Shown: piece by piece, positions 9,119 to 18,584 of the stretch
How the letters are laid out: every line of letters begins with the position of its first letter
How positions within the stretch are numbered: the stretch's first letter is position 1
Source of the DNA: Maribacter sp044594925
GTDB lineage: Bacteria; Bacteroidota; Bacteroidia; Flavobacteriales; Flavobacteriaceae
Length of the DNA stretch: 64,000 bases
NCBI RefSeq assembly: GCF_044594925.1
Contig: NZ_CP138991.1
Location: forward strand, 3,534,001-3,598,000
Reading direction: 5' to 3'
The notes under the pieces: generated by a model
The model's database searches: none
Seen by the model: the letters and a program-made list of their open reading frames with translations, nothing else
Told to the model about the DNA's origin: nothing
Position numbers and translations under genes: made by a program

Positions 9119-10441
9119 TTAGTTTGCGGGTTTTTCTTCTGGTAAATAATCTATAAGAACACGCTGATTAGTGTTTAAGTGTTTTTTCGCTACTTCCATA
9201 ATTTCTTCGCGAGTAATGGAACGATAAATTTCTATTTCTTTATTGATAAGCTCAGTATCTCCATAAAGAACGTGATATCTGGCAAGGGAGTTTGCAATTC
9301 CCTCAACACTTGAATTTGAATTCACGAATTGATTTTCAAATTTATTTTGTAGTTTCTGGTAATCGTTTTCTGAGATGAGTTCAGTTCGAACTAAAGCAAT
9401 CTCTTCTTCCATTTCGGCTACCAAAGTTTCTAGTGAAGTTTCTCCTACGGGCAGGGCAAAAACCAAGTACATGCTGTAATCTTCTTGAGGAATATTAAAA
9501 GCACCTACCTGTAAGGCCTGCTTTTGTTCATCAACCATTTTCTTGTACAGTTTAGAGCTTTTTCCATCACTTAAATAAGTAGATATCATGTCCAGAACAT
9601 AGGCATCACGTTCTCTAAATCCAGGAGTCCTGTACGCAATCCCTGCAGCCGGAATTTGAATATTTGCATCATAGGCTTTCACTTTAACCTCTTCCGTAAT
9701 CGGGTCTTCCTTAGGGAAATTTCTAACGATATCGGCACCTCTTGGGATTGGTGCAAAATAATCGTTTATCATTTTTTTTGTCTCTGCAATATCAATGTCG
9801 CCAGCAACTACAAGGGCTGCGTTATTGGGAACGTAATATTTCTTGTTATAAGCAATAACATCTTCCAAAGTAGCGGCATCCAAATCTTTCATGTAGCCAA
9901 TATTAGGGTCTTTATAAGGGTGTTTTTTGAATAGATTAGCCCCTAGTACAGGAAGTAACTGTCCGTAGGGCGAGTTGTCATAACGCAGCCTTTTTTCTTC
10001 TTTCACAACTTCTTGCTGTGTGTCAATCCCCTTCTGGTCAATGATAGGATGCAGCATACGTTCAGCTTCCATCCACAGTCCCAGTTTTAAATTATTAGAA
10101 GGAAAAACTTCATAATAGTACGTCCTATCCTGAGAGGTGTTTGCATTGTTCTTGCCTCCGTTAGAGGAAACAATCTCAAACCACTTGCCTTTTTCGATGT
10201 TCTCAGTTCCTTCAAACAATAAATGTTCAAAAAAATGAGCAAATCCGGTTCTGCCTTCAGTTCTATCTTTACCACCTACATGATACATGACGGCAGTTGT
10301 TACGACCGGAGCGGTATTATCCTTATGAAGTATTACGTGCAGACCATTATCCAATTTGTACTCTTCGTACTTCACCTCTTGGGCAATGGTTACTACACTG
10401 GAAAATAAAATGGCCGAGGCCAAAAGTAGTTTGTTTTTCAT
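9119..10441 (-). CDS. Active M16 family zinc metallopeptidase
   Basis: 440 residues with a signal peptide (VVTIAQ, residue ~21). The inverted zinc motif HFFEHLLFEGTEN is intact (HxxEH near residues 67-71), and the downstream Glu ligand region matches (QEVVKEEKRLR). PNNAALVVAGDID and YRTPGFRERDAYVLDMIS mark the standard M16 fold. Single-length (M16B type), so it should pair with the product of the following 690-residue gene. The likely role is periplasmic peptide degradation. A 9-bp inverted repeat sits in its leader, 19 bp before the start. Confidence 0.94.
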   Translation of the reverse strand: MKNKLLLASAILFSSVVTIAQEVKYEEYKLDNGLHVILHKDNTAPVVTTAVMYHVGGKDRTEGRTGFAHFFEHLLFEGTENIEKGKWFEIVSSNGGKNNANTSQDRTYYYEVFPSNNLKLGLWMEAERMLHPIIDQKGIDTQQEVVKEEKRLRYDNSPYGQLLPVLGANLFKKHPYKDPNIGYMKDLDAATLEDVIAYNKKYYVPNNAALVVAGDIDIAETKKMINDYFAPIPRGADIVRNFPKEDPITEEVKVKAYDANIQIPAAGIAYRTPGFRERDAYVLDMISTYLSDGKSSKLYKKMVDEQKQALQVGAFNIPQEDYSMYLVFALPVGETSLETLVAEMEEEIALVRTELISENDYQKLQNKFENQFVNSNSSVEGIANSLARYHVLYGDTELINKEIEIYRSITREEIMEVAKKHLNTNQRVLIDYLPEEKPAN

Positions 10442-10459
10442 TTTGTCTAGTGTTTAATT

Positions 10460-10484
10460 TTCATACTTCACATTAGTATGAAAG
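10460..10484. promoter_or_regulatory. Perfect 9-bp inverted repeat upstream of the M16 operon
   Basis: TTTCATACT-tcacatt-AGTATGAAA, 19 bp before the M16 start. It could be an operator or a leader hairpin. It has no adjacent T-run, so it is not a terminator. Confidence 0.5.
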
Positions 10485-10622
10485 TTGTATTAATTGTTAC
10501 ACGAATTTAAGGCTTTAAGTGAATATTAATGAAAGACGGTTTTTGATTTAACAAGAAATTAAACACTTTTTAGGGCTGTATTTCTTAACTTACTGTAAAC
10601 TGATTAAAAAATTTATAAGACT

Positions 10623-11066
10623 ATGAAAAATTATGCGCTTCCTATTAGGTTTGGAATTGCCGCTTCCGGATGTTTAATTGCTTATTTCCTAATACTTTCT
10701 CTTTTGGGAATTCATACCAATGTTTTTTACAGCCTTTTTAATGCTGTGGTAACAGGTTTCGCTATTTATGAAGCGATTAAATATTACAAATTGAAAAAAG
10801 GAACCTCCTTTAGTTATGGAAGTGGGTTTATGGCCGGGTTAATAACGGGAGGTGTGGCAACACTAATTTTTACTTTGTTTTTTGCACTTTATTCCACCGA
10901 GTTGAATCCTGGTTTTCTAGAAGAACTTTCCACCAAATGGGCGAGAGAATATGAGAGTTTTGAAGCCATTGTTTTCTTGGTTGTAGCCGTAATGGGGTTT
11001 AGTACTACTGTAGTTTTGACCTTGTCCTTTATGCAGCTCTTTAAAACTTCCAATAATTTGAAGTGA
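10623..11066 (+). CDS. DUF4199 membrane protein
   Basis: 147 residues with four predicted transmembrane helices (about residues 9-29, 33-53, 68-90 and 115-137). The YKLKKGTSFSYGSGFMAGLITGG segment between helices 2 and 3 and an acidic loop before helix 4 match the DUF4199 family, which is widespread in Bacteroidota and has no assigned function. It stands alone between the M16 operon (divergent) and rplU. Confidence 0.82.
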   Translation: MKNYALPIRFGIAASGCLIAYFLILSLLGIHTNVFYSLFNAVVTGFAIYEAIKYYKLKKGTSFSYGSGFMAGLITGGVATLIFTLFFALYSTELNPGFLEELSTKWAREYESFEAIVFLVVAVMGFSTTVVLTLSFMQLFKTSNNLK

Positions 11067-11094
11067 TTTTCTACATTAAATTCCGCGAAATCCC

Positions 11095-11124
11095 TTGCGG
11101 ATTCATCAATAAGAAGTATATTTG
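11095..11124 (+). promoter_or_regulatory. Promoter of rplU-rpmA
   Basis: A -33 TTG at 11095-11097 and a -7 TATATTTG at 11117-11124, separated by 19 bp, fit the Bacteroidota sigma-A promoter well. The leader to rplU is about 50 nt. Confidence 0.65.
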
Positions 11125-11176
11125 CAGCCGCCTTTGGAAAAAATCCAACAGGTTTTAATCATACATTTTTAACAAT

Positions 11177-11860
11177 ATGTACGCAATTGTAGAGATGGCA
11201 GGGCAGCAATTTAAAGTTGCGAAAGACCAGAAAGTGTACGTTCACCGTTTGCAAACAGAAGAAGGGAAAAAGGTAACTTTTGACAATGTTCTTCTTTTAG
11301 ATGATGGTAAGAACGTTACCGTTGGCGCCCCGGCTATAGACGGAGCCGCTGTTGAGGCTAAAGTCGTAAAACACCTTAGAGGTGACAAAGTAATTGTCTT
11401 TCACAAGAAAAGACGTAAAGGTTACAGAAAGAAAAACGGACACCGACAGTCATTGACTGAAATCGTAATAGAAAGTATTGTTGCGAAAGGTGCTAAGAAA
11501 GCAAAAGCTGAGCCTAAGAAGGCCGCTCCTAAAAAAGAAGCTGCGCCAAAAGTAGTAGCTCCTAAAAAAGAAGCAGCTCCAAAGAAAGCTGCTGCACCAA
11601 AAGCAACTAAAGCTAAAGCGGACGATTTGAAGAAAGTTGAAGGTATTGGGCCAAAAATCGCTCAAACTTTAAATGATGCCGGTATTTCAACTTTCGCTGA
11701 ATTGGCAAAAGCTAAACCAGCTAAGATTTCTGAAATTATCGCAGATGTTCGTGGTAATCACGTAACGGATACATGGCCTGCACAAGCTAAATTAGCTGCT
11801 GAAGGTAAATGGGACGAGTTGAAGAAATGGCAAGATGAATTAGACGGCGGTAAGGCATAA
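11177..11860 (+). CDS. rplU: Ribosomal protein L21 with C-terminal helix-hairpin-helix extension
   Basis: 227 residues, more than twice the usual ~103 of L21. Residues 1-~103 are canonical L21 (MYAIVEMAGQQFKVAKDQKV; KKRRKGYRKKNGHRQSLTEI, the rRNA-binding tail). A Lys/Ala/Pro-rich linker of repeated AAPKK units covers ~110-148. The last ~75 residues form a helix-hairpin-helix-like domain (LKKVEGIGPKIAQTLNDAGI), similar to domains that bind nucleic acid. Such fusions are known in Flavobacteriia. The reading frame is continuous and rpmA follows at 63 bp. Confidence 0.95.
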   Translation: MYAIVEMAGQQFKVAKDQKVYVHRLQTEEGKKVTFDNVLLLDDGKNVTVGAPAIDGAAVEAKVVKHLRGDKVIVFHKKRRKGYRKKNGHRQSLTEIVIESIVAKGAKKAKAEPKKAAPKKEAAPKVVAPKKEAAPKKAAAPKATKAKADDLKKVEGIGPKIAQTLNDAGISTFAELAKAKPAKISEIIADVRGNHVTDTWPAQAKLAAEGKWDELKKWQDELDGGKA

Positions 11861-11923
11861 TTGCCAACCGCTTAAGTATAACTTATATCCCGTTGAAGAG
11901 CGGGAACTTAAAACCTTAACAAA

Positions 11924-12184
11924 ATGGCACATAAAAAAGGTGTAGGTAGTTCTAAAAACGGTAGGGAATCAGAATCGAAACGCTTAGGTGTTAAGATATT
12001 TGGTGGCCAAGCTGCCATCGCAGGTAACATTATAGTTAGACAGCGAGGAACAAGACATAATCCTGGGGAAAACGTATATGCTGGGAAAGATCATACGTTA
12101 CACGCACGTGTAGATGGTTTGGTAAAGTTCGAAAAGAAAGCAGGAGGTAAATCCTTTGTTTCTATTGAGCCGTTTGAGGCTTAA
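11924..12184 (+). CDS. rpmA: Ribosomal protein L27
   Basis: 86 residues, standard length. The N-terminus MAHKKGVGSSKNGRESESKR and RQRGTRHNPGENVYAGKDHTL are diagnostic. It starts directly with the mature Ala-His sequence, so there is no Firmicutes-type cleaved leader. It follows rplU in a two-gene operon closed by a terminator. Confidence 0.98.
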   Translation: MAHKKGVGSSKNGRESESKRLGVKIFGGQAAIAGNIIVRQRGTRHNPGENVYAGKDHTLHARVDGLVKFEKKAGGKSFVSIEPFEA

Positions 12185-12207
12185 TCAAACTTTTCTTTTG
12201 AAAATAA

Positions 12208-12236
12208 GACCCTCACTTTATAGTGGGGGTTTTTTG
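12208..12236 (+). terminator. Rho-independent terminator of rplU-rpmA
   Basis: GACCCTCAC-TTTATA-GTGGGGGTTTTTTG: a seven-pair stem followed by a T-run, 24 bases after the rpmA stop. Confidence 0.9.
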
Positions 12237-12368
12237 TTATCTGTATGTTAATTAAATTTTAAGTACACCATAAAAAACGGAAAACTTAATCCAACCTTAA
12301 AAATTTACAAACCCTACTTGTCTGAATAATACAATTTCTTTGCGGTAAATAATTCAACCACATAGAAA

Positions 12369-15248
12369 ATGAAATCTTACGTATTACTTACACTAGTATT
12401 ATTCCCCTTAACGATATTATCTCAAAGTGGGAATGTTCAAGGAACTATTTCAGACGATAATGGACTATACCTCCCAGGTGCCAGTGTCATGATAGCTTCA
12501 TTATCAAAAGGCGTTATCAGCGATTTTGATGGAAGATTTACACTTATAGATATTCCAGAAGGCACCTATACCCTAAAGATTTCTTACTTGGGATACGACG
12601 ATGTAGAACAAGAGTTACAGATTACTCCCAATACCACTACGGAACTATCTTTGTACCTAGAACCTAAAAGCATGGAATTGGACGGTGTAGAAGTTACCGC
12701 CTACGGTTTAAGTGGCCAATCCAAGGCATTGAACACGCAAAAGAACAATTTGAATATTACCAACGTAGTATCCACAGATCAAATTGGAAAATTCCCGGAT
12801 GCTAACATTGGCGATGCTGTAAAAAGGATACCAGGAATTACGATGCAAGTAGATCAAGGAGAGGCGAGGAATATTATTGTCCGGGGGCTTTCACCGCAAT
12901 TAAATTCCGTTACACTTAACGGAAGTAGGATTCCGTCTGCAGAAGGTGATAATAGAAACGTACAGATGGATTTGATTCCTGCAGATATGATACAAACCAT
13001 AGAAGTTAGTAAGGCAGTAACTCCAGATATGGACGCAGATGCCTTGGGCGGTTCGGTAAATTTAATTACTAGAACTTCTCCTCAAGGGTTCAGGGCTTCC
13101 ACAACTTTGGGTTCCGGAATAAATTTCATTACCAATAAAGCTATTATCAATGGCGCTTTTTTAATTGGGGACAGAACCAATAACGGCAAGTTTGGATGGA
13201 TGCTTGCAGCATCCTTTAATGATAACGATTTTGGCTCTGATAATATAGAAGCTGAATGGACAGACGAATTTGAGTATTACGCTGGTGTTGACGATGTAGA
13301 TGGAGAGCCAATATTGGAAGATGCAGAAGTTGACCCTTACGCTAATGTCTTTGAGCAACGGGAATATTTGGTACAGCGTGTAAGACGAAGCTTTTCTGCA
13401 AACATGGATTATAAGTTCGATGCCAATAACTCCATCTTCCTAAAAACTATGTACAATTGGAGGGACGATAGGGAGAACAGATTTCGTTTAGAACATGAGA
13501 TTTTAGACGCTGAAGATATAGAAGTTGGCGATTTTACGATTGCGAACAGATTGCCCACACGTTTTCCAGTCGAAGTAAAACGCCAAAGTAAGGGAGGAAT
13601 AGATAATAGTAGAAATAAAAATAGAAGGTTAGAAGATCAACGTATGCAAAATTATAGTTTAGGTGGAAATCATCTTTGGGGTAATCTCAAAGTAGATTGG
13701 ATGACTTCTTTTGCGAAAGCTTCGGAGGAACGTTTGAATGAGCGTTATGCAGAGTTTGAATCGGAGTACATTATAGATAATGACGTACTTAATCCACGGT
13801 TCCCCAGATTTTCTGCCGCCAATCCTAGCGACACGGACAATTTTGGAAACTTTGAGTATGGGGAGATTACGGAGGAGAATCAGTTTACAGAGGAAGAGGA
13901 TATTAACTTTTTTATAAATTTTGAACTACCGGTTGATATTTTCGGAAAAGGAGAAGGTACTTTTCAATTTGGGGCACGGGGTCGTTTTAAATCGAAAGTA
14001 AGGGACAATAATTTCTTTGAATTTGATTTAGAGGATGATTTTCCTACCCTTGCAGATGTGCCGTTAAAAGACTATTCAGATGAAGATTACCTAGCGGGCA
14101 GTCAATATTTGATAGGTTCTTTTGCCAGTGAAGAATGGTTAGGTCAACTCAATTTAATAGGCGGTGAGCCAGTACCGGACGAATTTTTGCCAGGAAATTT
14201 TGACGTTACGGAAGATGTATTTGCCGGATATGTAATGATGAATCAAAAATTATCAGATCGGTGGAGCTTACTTGCAGGTCTACGGATAGAAAGAACATCC
14301 TTAGAATCTGCTGGAAATAGTTTAACTTTTATAGAAGAAGATGAGGAAAATGGTATTGAGGAAGGTATCGAAGTTGAGGAAGTAGGTGCAGAGAACTCGT
14401 ATACCAATATACTACCGGGGATTCATCTTAAATATTATATCACTGATCAAACAGTATTACGCTTTGCTTGGACAAATACTTTGGCAAGACCAAATTATGT
14501 AGACATCATCCCAAGAGCGGAAATAATTAATGAAGACAATGAAATCATATTAGGTAATGCCACTTTGGAGCCTACCACGTCAATGAATTTTGATATGATG
14601 GCGGAGCACTATTTTAAAAGTGTAGGATTACTGTCTGGGGGAGTCTTTTATAAAGACATAGATAATTTTATATATACTTTTCAAGGAGAAACCGAGGACG
14701 AAACTTTTGGACCGGGAACTACTGGTTATGAAACCTTTCAGCCATTAAATGGTGACGGGGCTTCCGTTTTTGGTCTAGAATTTGCGCTTCAACGACAGCT
14801 AGATTTTCTTCCCGGTTTCGCTAGAAATTTTAGCCTTTATCTAAACTATACCTTCCTTTCATCCTCGGCAGAAGGCATTCGTAATGAAGACGGAGATGAG
14901 CGGGAGGATATAGACCTGCCAAATACGGCGCCGAACATGTTCAATGGATCTTTGGGTTATGCAGATAAAAGGTTCAGTTCTCGCATATCACTTAATTTTT
15001 CAGACAGTTATATTGATGAAATTGGAGGTAATGATTTTGATGATAGATTTTATGATACACAACTTTTTTTAGACTTCAACGCTACTTTTCAGTTGAATTC
15101 AAACCTAAGTATTTATGCAGATTTGAATAATATTACCAATCAACCTTTGCGCTATTTTCAAGGTGTGAAAGAACGTACTCAACAGCTAGAATTTTATGGT
15201 CAACGACTTACTTTTGGTATAAAATACGATTTATTCAAAAAACAATAA
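12369..15248 (+). CDS. TonB-dependent receptor, predicted phytate-associated
   Basis: 959 residues. Signal peptide (ILSQ, ~19). Residues ~22-105 are a CarboxypepD_reg-like domain (VQGTISDDNGLYLPGASVMI). The plug follows (~125-235: QIGKFPDANIGDAVKRIPGI, IIVRGLSPQLNSVTLNG), then a beta-barrel to the C-terminal aromatic strand (YGQRLTFGIKYDLF). It imports a substrate across the outer membrane with TonB energy. The next gene, 37 bp on, is a beta-propeller phytase lipoprotein; this receptor-phytase pairing in marine Bacteroidota points to phytate or its hydrolysis products as substrate. The substrate is an inference. Confidence 0.93.
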   Translation: MKSYVLLTLVLFPLTILSQSGNVQGTISDDNGLYLPGASVMIASLSKGVISDFDGRFTLIDIPEGTYTLKISYLGYDDVEQELQITPNTTTELSLYLEPKSMELDGVEVTAYGLSGQSKALNTQKNNLNITNVVSTDQIGKFPDANIGDAVKRIPGITMQVDQGEARNIIVRGLSPQLNSVTLNGSRIPSAEGDNRNVQMDLIPADMIQTIEVSKAVTPDMDADALGGSVNLITRTSPQGFRASTTLGSGINFITNKAIINGAFLIGDRTNNGKFGWMLAASFNDNDFGSDNIEAEWTDEFEYYAGVDDVDGEPILEDAEVDPYANVFEQREYLVQRVRRSFSANMDYKFDANNSIFLKTMYNWRDDRENRFRLEHEILDAEDIEVGDFTIANRLPTRFPVEVKRQSKGGIDNSRNKNRRLEDQRMQNYSLGGNHLWGNLKVDWMTSFAKASEERLNERYAEFESEYIIDNDVLNPRFPRFSAANPSDTDNFGNFEYGEITEENQFTEEEDINFFINFELPVDIFGKGEGTFQFGARGRFKSKVRDNNFFEFDLEDDFPTLADVPLKDYSDEDYLAGSQYLIGSFASEEWLGQLNLIGGEPVPDEFLPGNFDVTEDVFAGYVMMNQKLSDRWSLLAGLRIERTSLESAGNSLTFIEEDEENGIEEGIEVEEVGAENSYTNILPGIHLKYYITDQTVLRFAWTNTLARPNYVDIIPRAEIINEDNEIILGNATLEPTTSMNFDMMAEHYFKSVGLLSGGVFYKDIDNFIYTFQGETEDETFGPGTTGYETFQPLNGDGASVFGLEFALQRQLDFLPGFARNFSLYLNYTFLSSSAEGIRNEDGDEREDIDLPNTAPNMFNGSLGYADKRFSSRISLNFSDSYIDEIGGNDFDDRFYDTQLFLDFNATFQLNSNLSIYADLNNITNQPLRYFQGVKERTQQLEFYGQRLTFGIKYDLFKKQ

Positions 15249-15285
15249 CTCTAATGATTCAAAAGGCTCTTTTTAACATTAAAAG

Positions 15286-16299
15286 ATGAAAAATATACTA
15301 GTTATCAGCGTCGTAGTTTTATTGTTGAATGCTTGTAATAAGAGTAAGTTGCCTCCGATAACTCCAAATATAATAACGGAGTCTACTTTGAATGATACGG
15401 ATGACCCTGCTATTTGGTTACATCCAACGAATCCGGAAAAAAGTATTCTTTTTGGTACGGATAAAGAAACCAATGGCGCAATTTATGCCTTCGATTTAAA
15501 CGGAAAGATTATAGAAGAAAAAACAATTAAAAATATGCGGCGCCCTAACAACGTAGATATCGCATACGGATTTCAATTAAACGACTCCACACAGACCGAT
15601 ATCATGGTATTTACAGAGAGGGAGAAGCAACAGATTAGAGTTTTCTCCGTACCAGATATGCAACCCTTGGATAGTGACGGGTTTAAAGTATTTGAAGATG
15701 AAAGCCAACTAAAGAATAAATTGCCAATGGGCATAGCTCTTTACAAATCTCCGATGGATGCAAGGATGTATGCTATAGTGGGTAGAAAAACAGGCCCTGT
15801 AAAAGGCTATTTGTATCAGTACGAATTAAAAGCGGATAGTATTGGTGTTAAAGCTAATCTAGTGCGTAAATTCGGCTCGTTCAGTGGTCAAAAAGAAATA
15901 GAGGCCATTGCGGTGGATGATGAAAATGGGTTTGTGTACTATTCAGATGAAGGCGTATGTATTAAAAAATATTATGCGGAACCTAGTATGGGTGATAAGG
16001 AGATTTCTTGTTTTGGAGGAGAATATTTTTTAGCTGATATAGAGGGCATTGCCATTGCAAAGTATCCAAATGGTAAGGGGTTTCTAATTGTTTCCAATCA
16101 ACAACAGGGAGAATTCAATATTTTCTCCAGAAAAGATAATTCTTTTGTAAAGGCCATAAACCTTAGCACTTTGGAAACAGACGGTTGCGACGTGATTACG
16201 GTACCGTTAAACGATGAATTTCCAAATGGACTTTTCGTTGCTATGAATGATGAAAAAAACTTTTACATGTATGATTTAGGAAAGTTGGGATTAAGATAA
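15286..16299 (+). CDS. Beta-propeller phytase lipoprotein
   Basis: 337 residues. Lipobox LLNAC with Cys at residue ~17, so it is probably anchored to the outer membrane. Conserved propeller motifs are in order: DDPAIWLHP, GTDKETNGAIYAFDLNG, RPNNVDIAYG, EIEAIAVDDENGFVYYSDEG, ADIEGIAI, SNQQQGEFNIF and DGCDVI. The acidic residues are the calcium and phosphate ligands in this class (3-phytase type). It releases phosphate from inositol hexakisphosphate. It is co-transcribed with the TonB receptor upstream. Its stop codon lies inside a duplicated fragment of the downstream nucleotidase gene. Confidence 0.93.
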   Translation: MKNILVISVVVLLLNACNKSKLPPITPNIITESTLNDTDDPAIWLHPTNPEKSILFGTDKETNGAIYAFDLNGKIIEEKTIKNMRRPNNVDIAYGFQLNDSTQTDIMVFTEREKQQIRVFSVPDMQPLDSDGFKVFEDESQLKNKLPMGIALYKSPMDARMYAIVGRKTGPVKGYLYQYELKADSIGVKANLVRKFGSFSGQKEIEAIAVDDENGFVYYSDEGVCIKKYYAEPSMGDKEISCFGGEYFLADIEGIAIAKYPNGKGFLIVSNQQQGEFNIFSRKDNSFVKAINLSTLETDGCDVITVPLNDEFPNGLFVAMNDEKNFYMYDLGKLGLR

Positions 16300-16350
16300 T
16301 TTCTCCCCAAGGTCTAGCCAAGAGTTGGCTCTTTCAAAACCTTCTGTGTG
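16291..16350 (-). pseudogene. Duplicated 3' tail of the nucleotidase gene
   Basis: 55 bases at 16296-16350 match 18593-18647 (the 3' end of the nucleotidase gene) with three mismatches. On the minus strand they read HTEGFERANSWLDLGEKLS and a stop, against HTEGFERANSWLELGEKLFE in the intact gene. Only the tail is present: an in-frame stop lies about 30 bases further upstream and there is no start. It overlaps the phytase stop codon and marks the left edge of the segment carrying the TPR gene. Confidence 0.88.
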
Positions 16351-16508
16351 TTTGTGGCAAATAGTTTTCGGGGTATACTTCTAAATAATATGTTGAGGAC
16401 AAATTAATTTTGAACTTTTCCAAAAAGGGAATACAATTCAAATTGATAGTATTTACTACCAAAAATTTATACATTACGTAATTGTTCAATGTGTAATTTA
16501 TTATTTAG

Positions 16509-18566
16509 TTGAAAATAAAAGCGTTCGAATTTCAAAAAATATTTAAAATAGTAGTATACGTATTAACCACTATTTTACTTTTTTTTACGGCCTTAGATGG
16601 TCTTAGTAGTGCCATTGATTTCTTAACAGTTGAAATTGGAATTTATAGTACAATAGTTATTTTAGTTTTAATGATTGTCCTGTATTTTCTTCCTGCTTTT
16701 AATTGGAAAAATGATTCTGGTTCGGTTTTTAAAGTTAAAAAGATTGGGAAAAGACCATATATTTCTTTGTTATCAGTCTTAGGTGCTATTTGGATTGTGC
16801 TAATGTATAAGTCATATTCAGGGCCAAAGATGCAAACTAAATACAATCCACCAGGAGTAGTTTTAAAACCAATTTTTAATCAAAACGATACTAGCTCTTT
16901 TAATGTGCTTATTTTGAGATTTGAGGATTATATCGCTGGAAAAGAAACTTACTGTATTGGTAGAGCTATCTCTGAAAACTTAAATGATATTAAAACTTTT
17001 GACGGTTTTAATTTAGATGTTCAATATGTTGCCGATTCTATTAACCCACCGCAAAGCTTCAATGAAGCCAAGGAAATTCAAAAAAGACATAATGCGGATT
17101 TAATTATCTACGGTCTTGCCAAAAACGTAGAAAATAATTGTGAAGGTGCAGATGTTTGTTTTCGGTACAATATAGGTTTAAACATTACGGATCAAATTGA
17201 CACTTTAATTAATGTCAATAAGAATAAACATGATTTGGAATTTGTAAGAGTAGTACCGGAAAGAATGGATAATAATCTTTCTTTAGATGTATCTACCTTA
17301 GGGAATTGGATAAAGAGTCTCTGTGCCGTCAAAACAGGTAATTCTAAAAAGGTTCTTTTTGAACTTGATAACATTGTTAGTAATGATGAATTATCTCCTA
17401 AACAAAGAAGTCTAAGATTAGCGGATATTGGATTTTCTTACATGAAAATTGGCAAAAATAATTTAGCAAAGACCGCTTTTGAAAAATCATTATTGTTAGA
17501 CTCATTAAACCATAGTTCTATATACGGGATTAGTAACTTATATGGAAACGAACGACAATTTGGAGAGGCACAGGAATTACTGCTCAATTATATTGTTAAG
17601 ATCAAAGAGGATTCAATAAAGTCAAAATTTTACCAAGCATTAGGAAACATCGAGATGAAACGGAATATTTTTCCAAATGTAGTTTTGGCACGTCAGCTTT
17701 TCCGAGAATCAATAACATTGGATCCTTCAAATAAAATGGCTCATATGGATTTAGGAATCTTAGAATATCGAATGGGTAATGAAATAATGGGATCTATTAG
17801 CTATGAAGAGGCTTTGAAAATAGATTCAGCGCTTAAGCCAATAGTCTATTCTAACTTGGGGGGTTATTATTCTCGAATACTTAATTTTAAGCAGTCTTTG
17901 AGATTTCATGACTTGGCAGTTGGTCTAAATCCTAATGATTATTTAACTTATATTTCGAGGCAAATTCTGTTTGTTAAAATGCAAGAGTATGACAAAGCCA
18001 TCAATGATTTAGATATAGCAATATCAATAGACCCAGATAATTTCTTGGCCTACTATCAATGTGGTCATATTTTCAAGAAAAAAGGTGATTATAAACAGGC
18101 CATAATAGAATTTGAAAAAGCAGTGGAGTTAGATATTAAAAATCCTTTGCCGTTAATGAACATTGGCGAATCCTATATGAATGAAGGAATGCTTAATAAT
18201 GCCATAGTTAGTTTACTTGAAGCGAAAAAACTGGATACGAGAAAGGAGTGGATACGAATATATCATTTATTGTATGATGCATATTTGAAATTAGGTAAAA
18301 GAGAAAAAGCTTTTAATATTTTAGATGAAATTATTACATTAAAACCAAACGTTGTTGGTAATTATTTAAAAAAAGCATATCTCTATTTTTTAGAAAGAGA
18401 CTATATAGAAGAAGATAGATGTTTAATGCAAGCAAGATATATTGAAGATGACTTATCCTATTTAAATTCTCAAATAAACATTTACAAAAGTAACCGGAGA
18501 GAAAATTTTCCTTGGGATCCAAATAATGATTATTACAACTCAAATAATTTTAGAATAAAACTCTAG
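16509..18566 (+). CDS. Membrane-anchored TPR repeat protein, function unknown
   Basis: 685 residues. Three hydrophobic segments near the N-terminus (~12-34, 42-62, 84-102), then a mixed domain (~120-270) containing NVLILRFEDYIAG and an N-terminal-like sensing fold. From ~290 to ~650 there are tandem tetratricopeptide repeats (AKTAFEKSLLLDSLN, AHMDLGILEYRMGN, FLAYYQCGHIFKKKGDYKQAIIEFEKAVELD). The start chosen is TTG at 16509. The gene is visibly more AT-rich than its neighbours and is bounded by two copies of a nucleotidase-gene tail, which suggests it was inserted. No DNA-binding or enzymatic motif was recognised. Confidence 0.85.
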   Translation: MKIKAFEFQKIFKIVVYVLTTILLFFTALDGLSSAIDFLTVEIGIYSTIVILVLMIVLYFLPAFNWKNDSGSVFKVKKIGKRPYISLLSVLGAIWIVLMYKSYSGPKMQTKYNPPGVVLKPIFNQNDTSSFNVLILRFEDYIAGKETYCIGRAISENLNDIKTFDGFNLDVQYVADSINPPQSFNEAKEIQKRHNADLIIYGLAKNVENNCEGADVCFRYNIGLNITDQIDTLINVNKNKHDLEFVRVVPERMDNNLSLDVSTLGNWIKSLCAVKTGNSKKVLFELDNIVSNDELSPKQRSLRLADIGFSYMKIGKNNLAKTAFEKSLLLDSLNHSSIYGISNLYGNERQFGEAQELLLNYIVKIKEDSIKSKFYQALGNIEMKRNIFPNVVLARQLFRESITLDPSNKMAHMDLGILEYRMGNEIMGSISYEEALKIDSALKPIVYSNLGGYYSRILNFKQSLRFHDLAVGLNPNDYLTYISRQILFVKMQEYDKAINDLDIAISIDPDNFLAYYQCGHIFKKKGDYKQAIIEFEKAVELDIKNPLPLMNIGESYMNEGMLNNAIVSLLEAKKLDTRKEWIRIYHLLYDAYLKLGKREKAFNILDEIITLKPNVVGNYLKKAYLYFLERDYIEEDRCLMQARYIEDDLSYLNSQINIYKSNRRENFPWDPNNDYYNSNNFRIKL

Positions 18567-18584
18567 TGGTTCAAAAGAGATACA

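Noticed and set aside
16351..16380. Possible longer nucleotidase pseudogene upstream of the duplicated tail
   Set aside because: Similarity ends at 16350 except for a few residues, and a stop codon occurs just beyond, so only the tail fragment can be supported.
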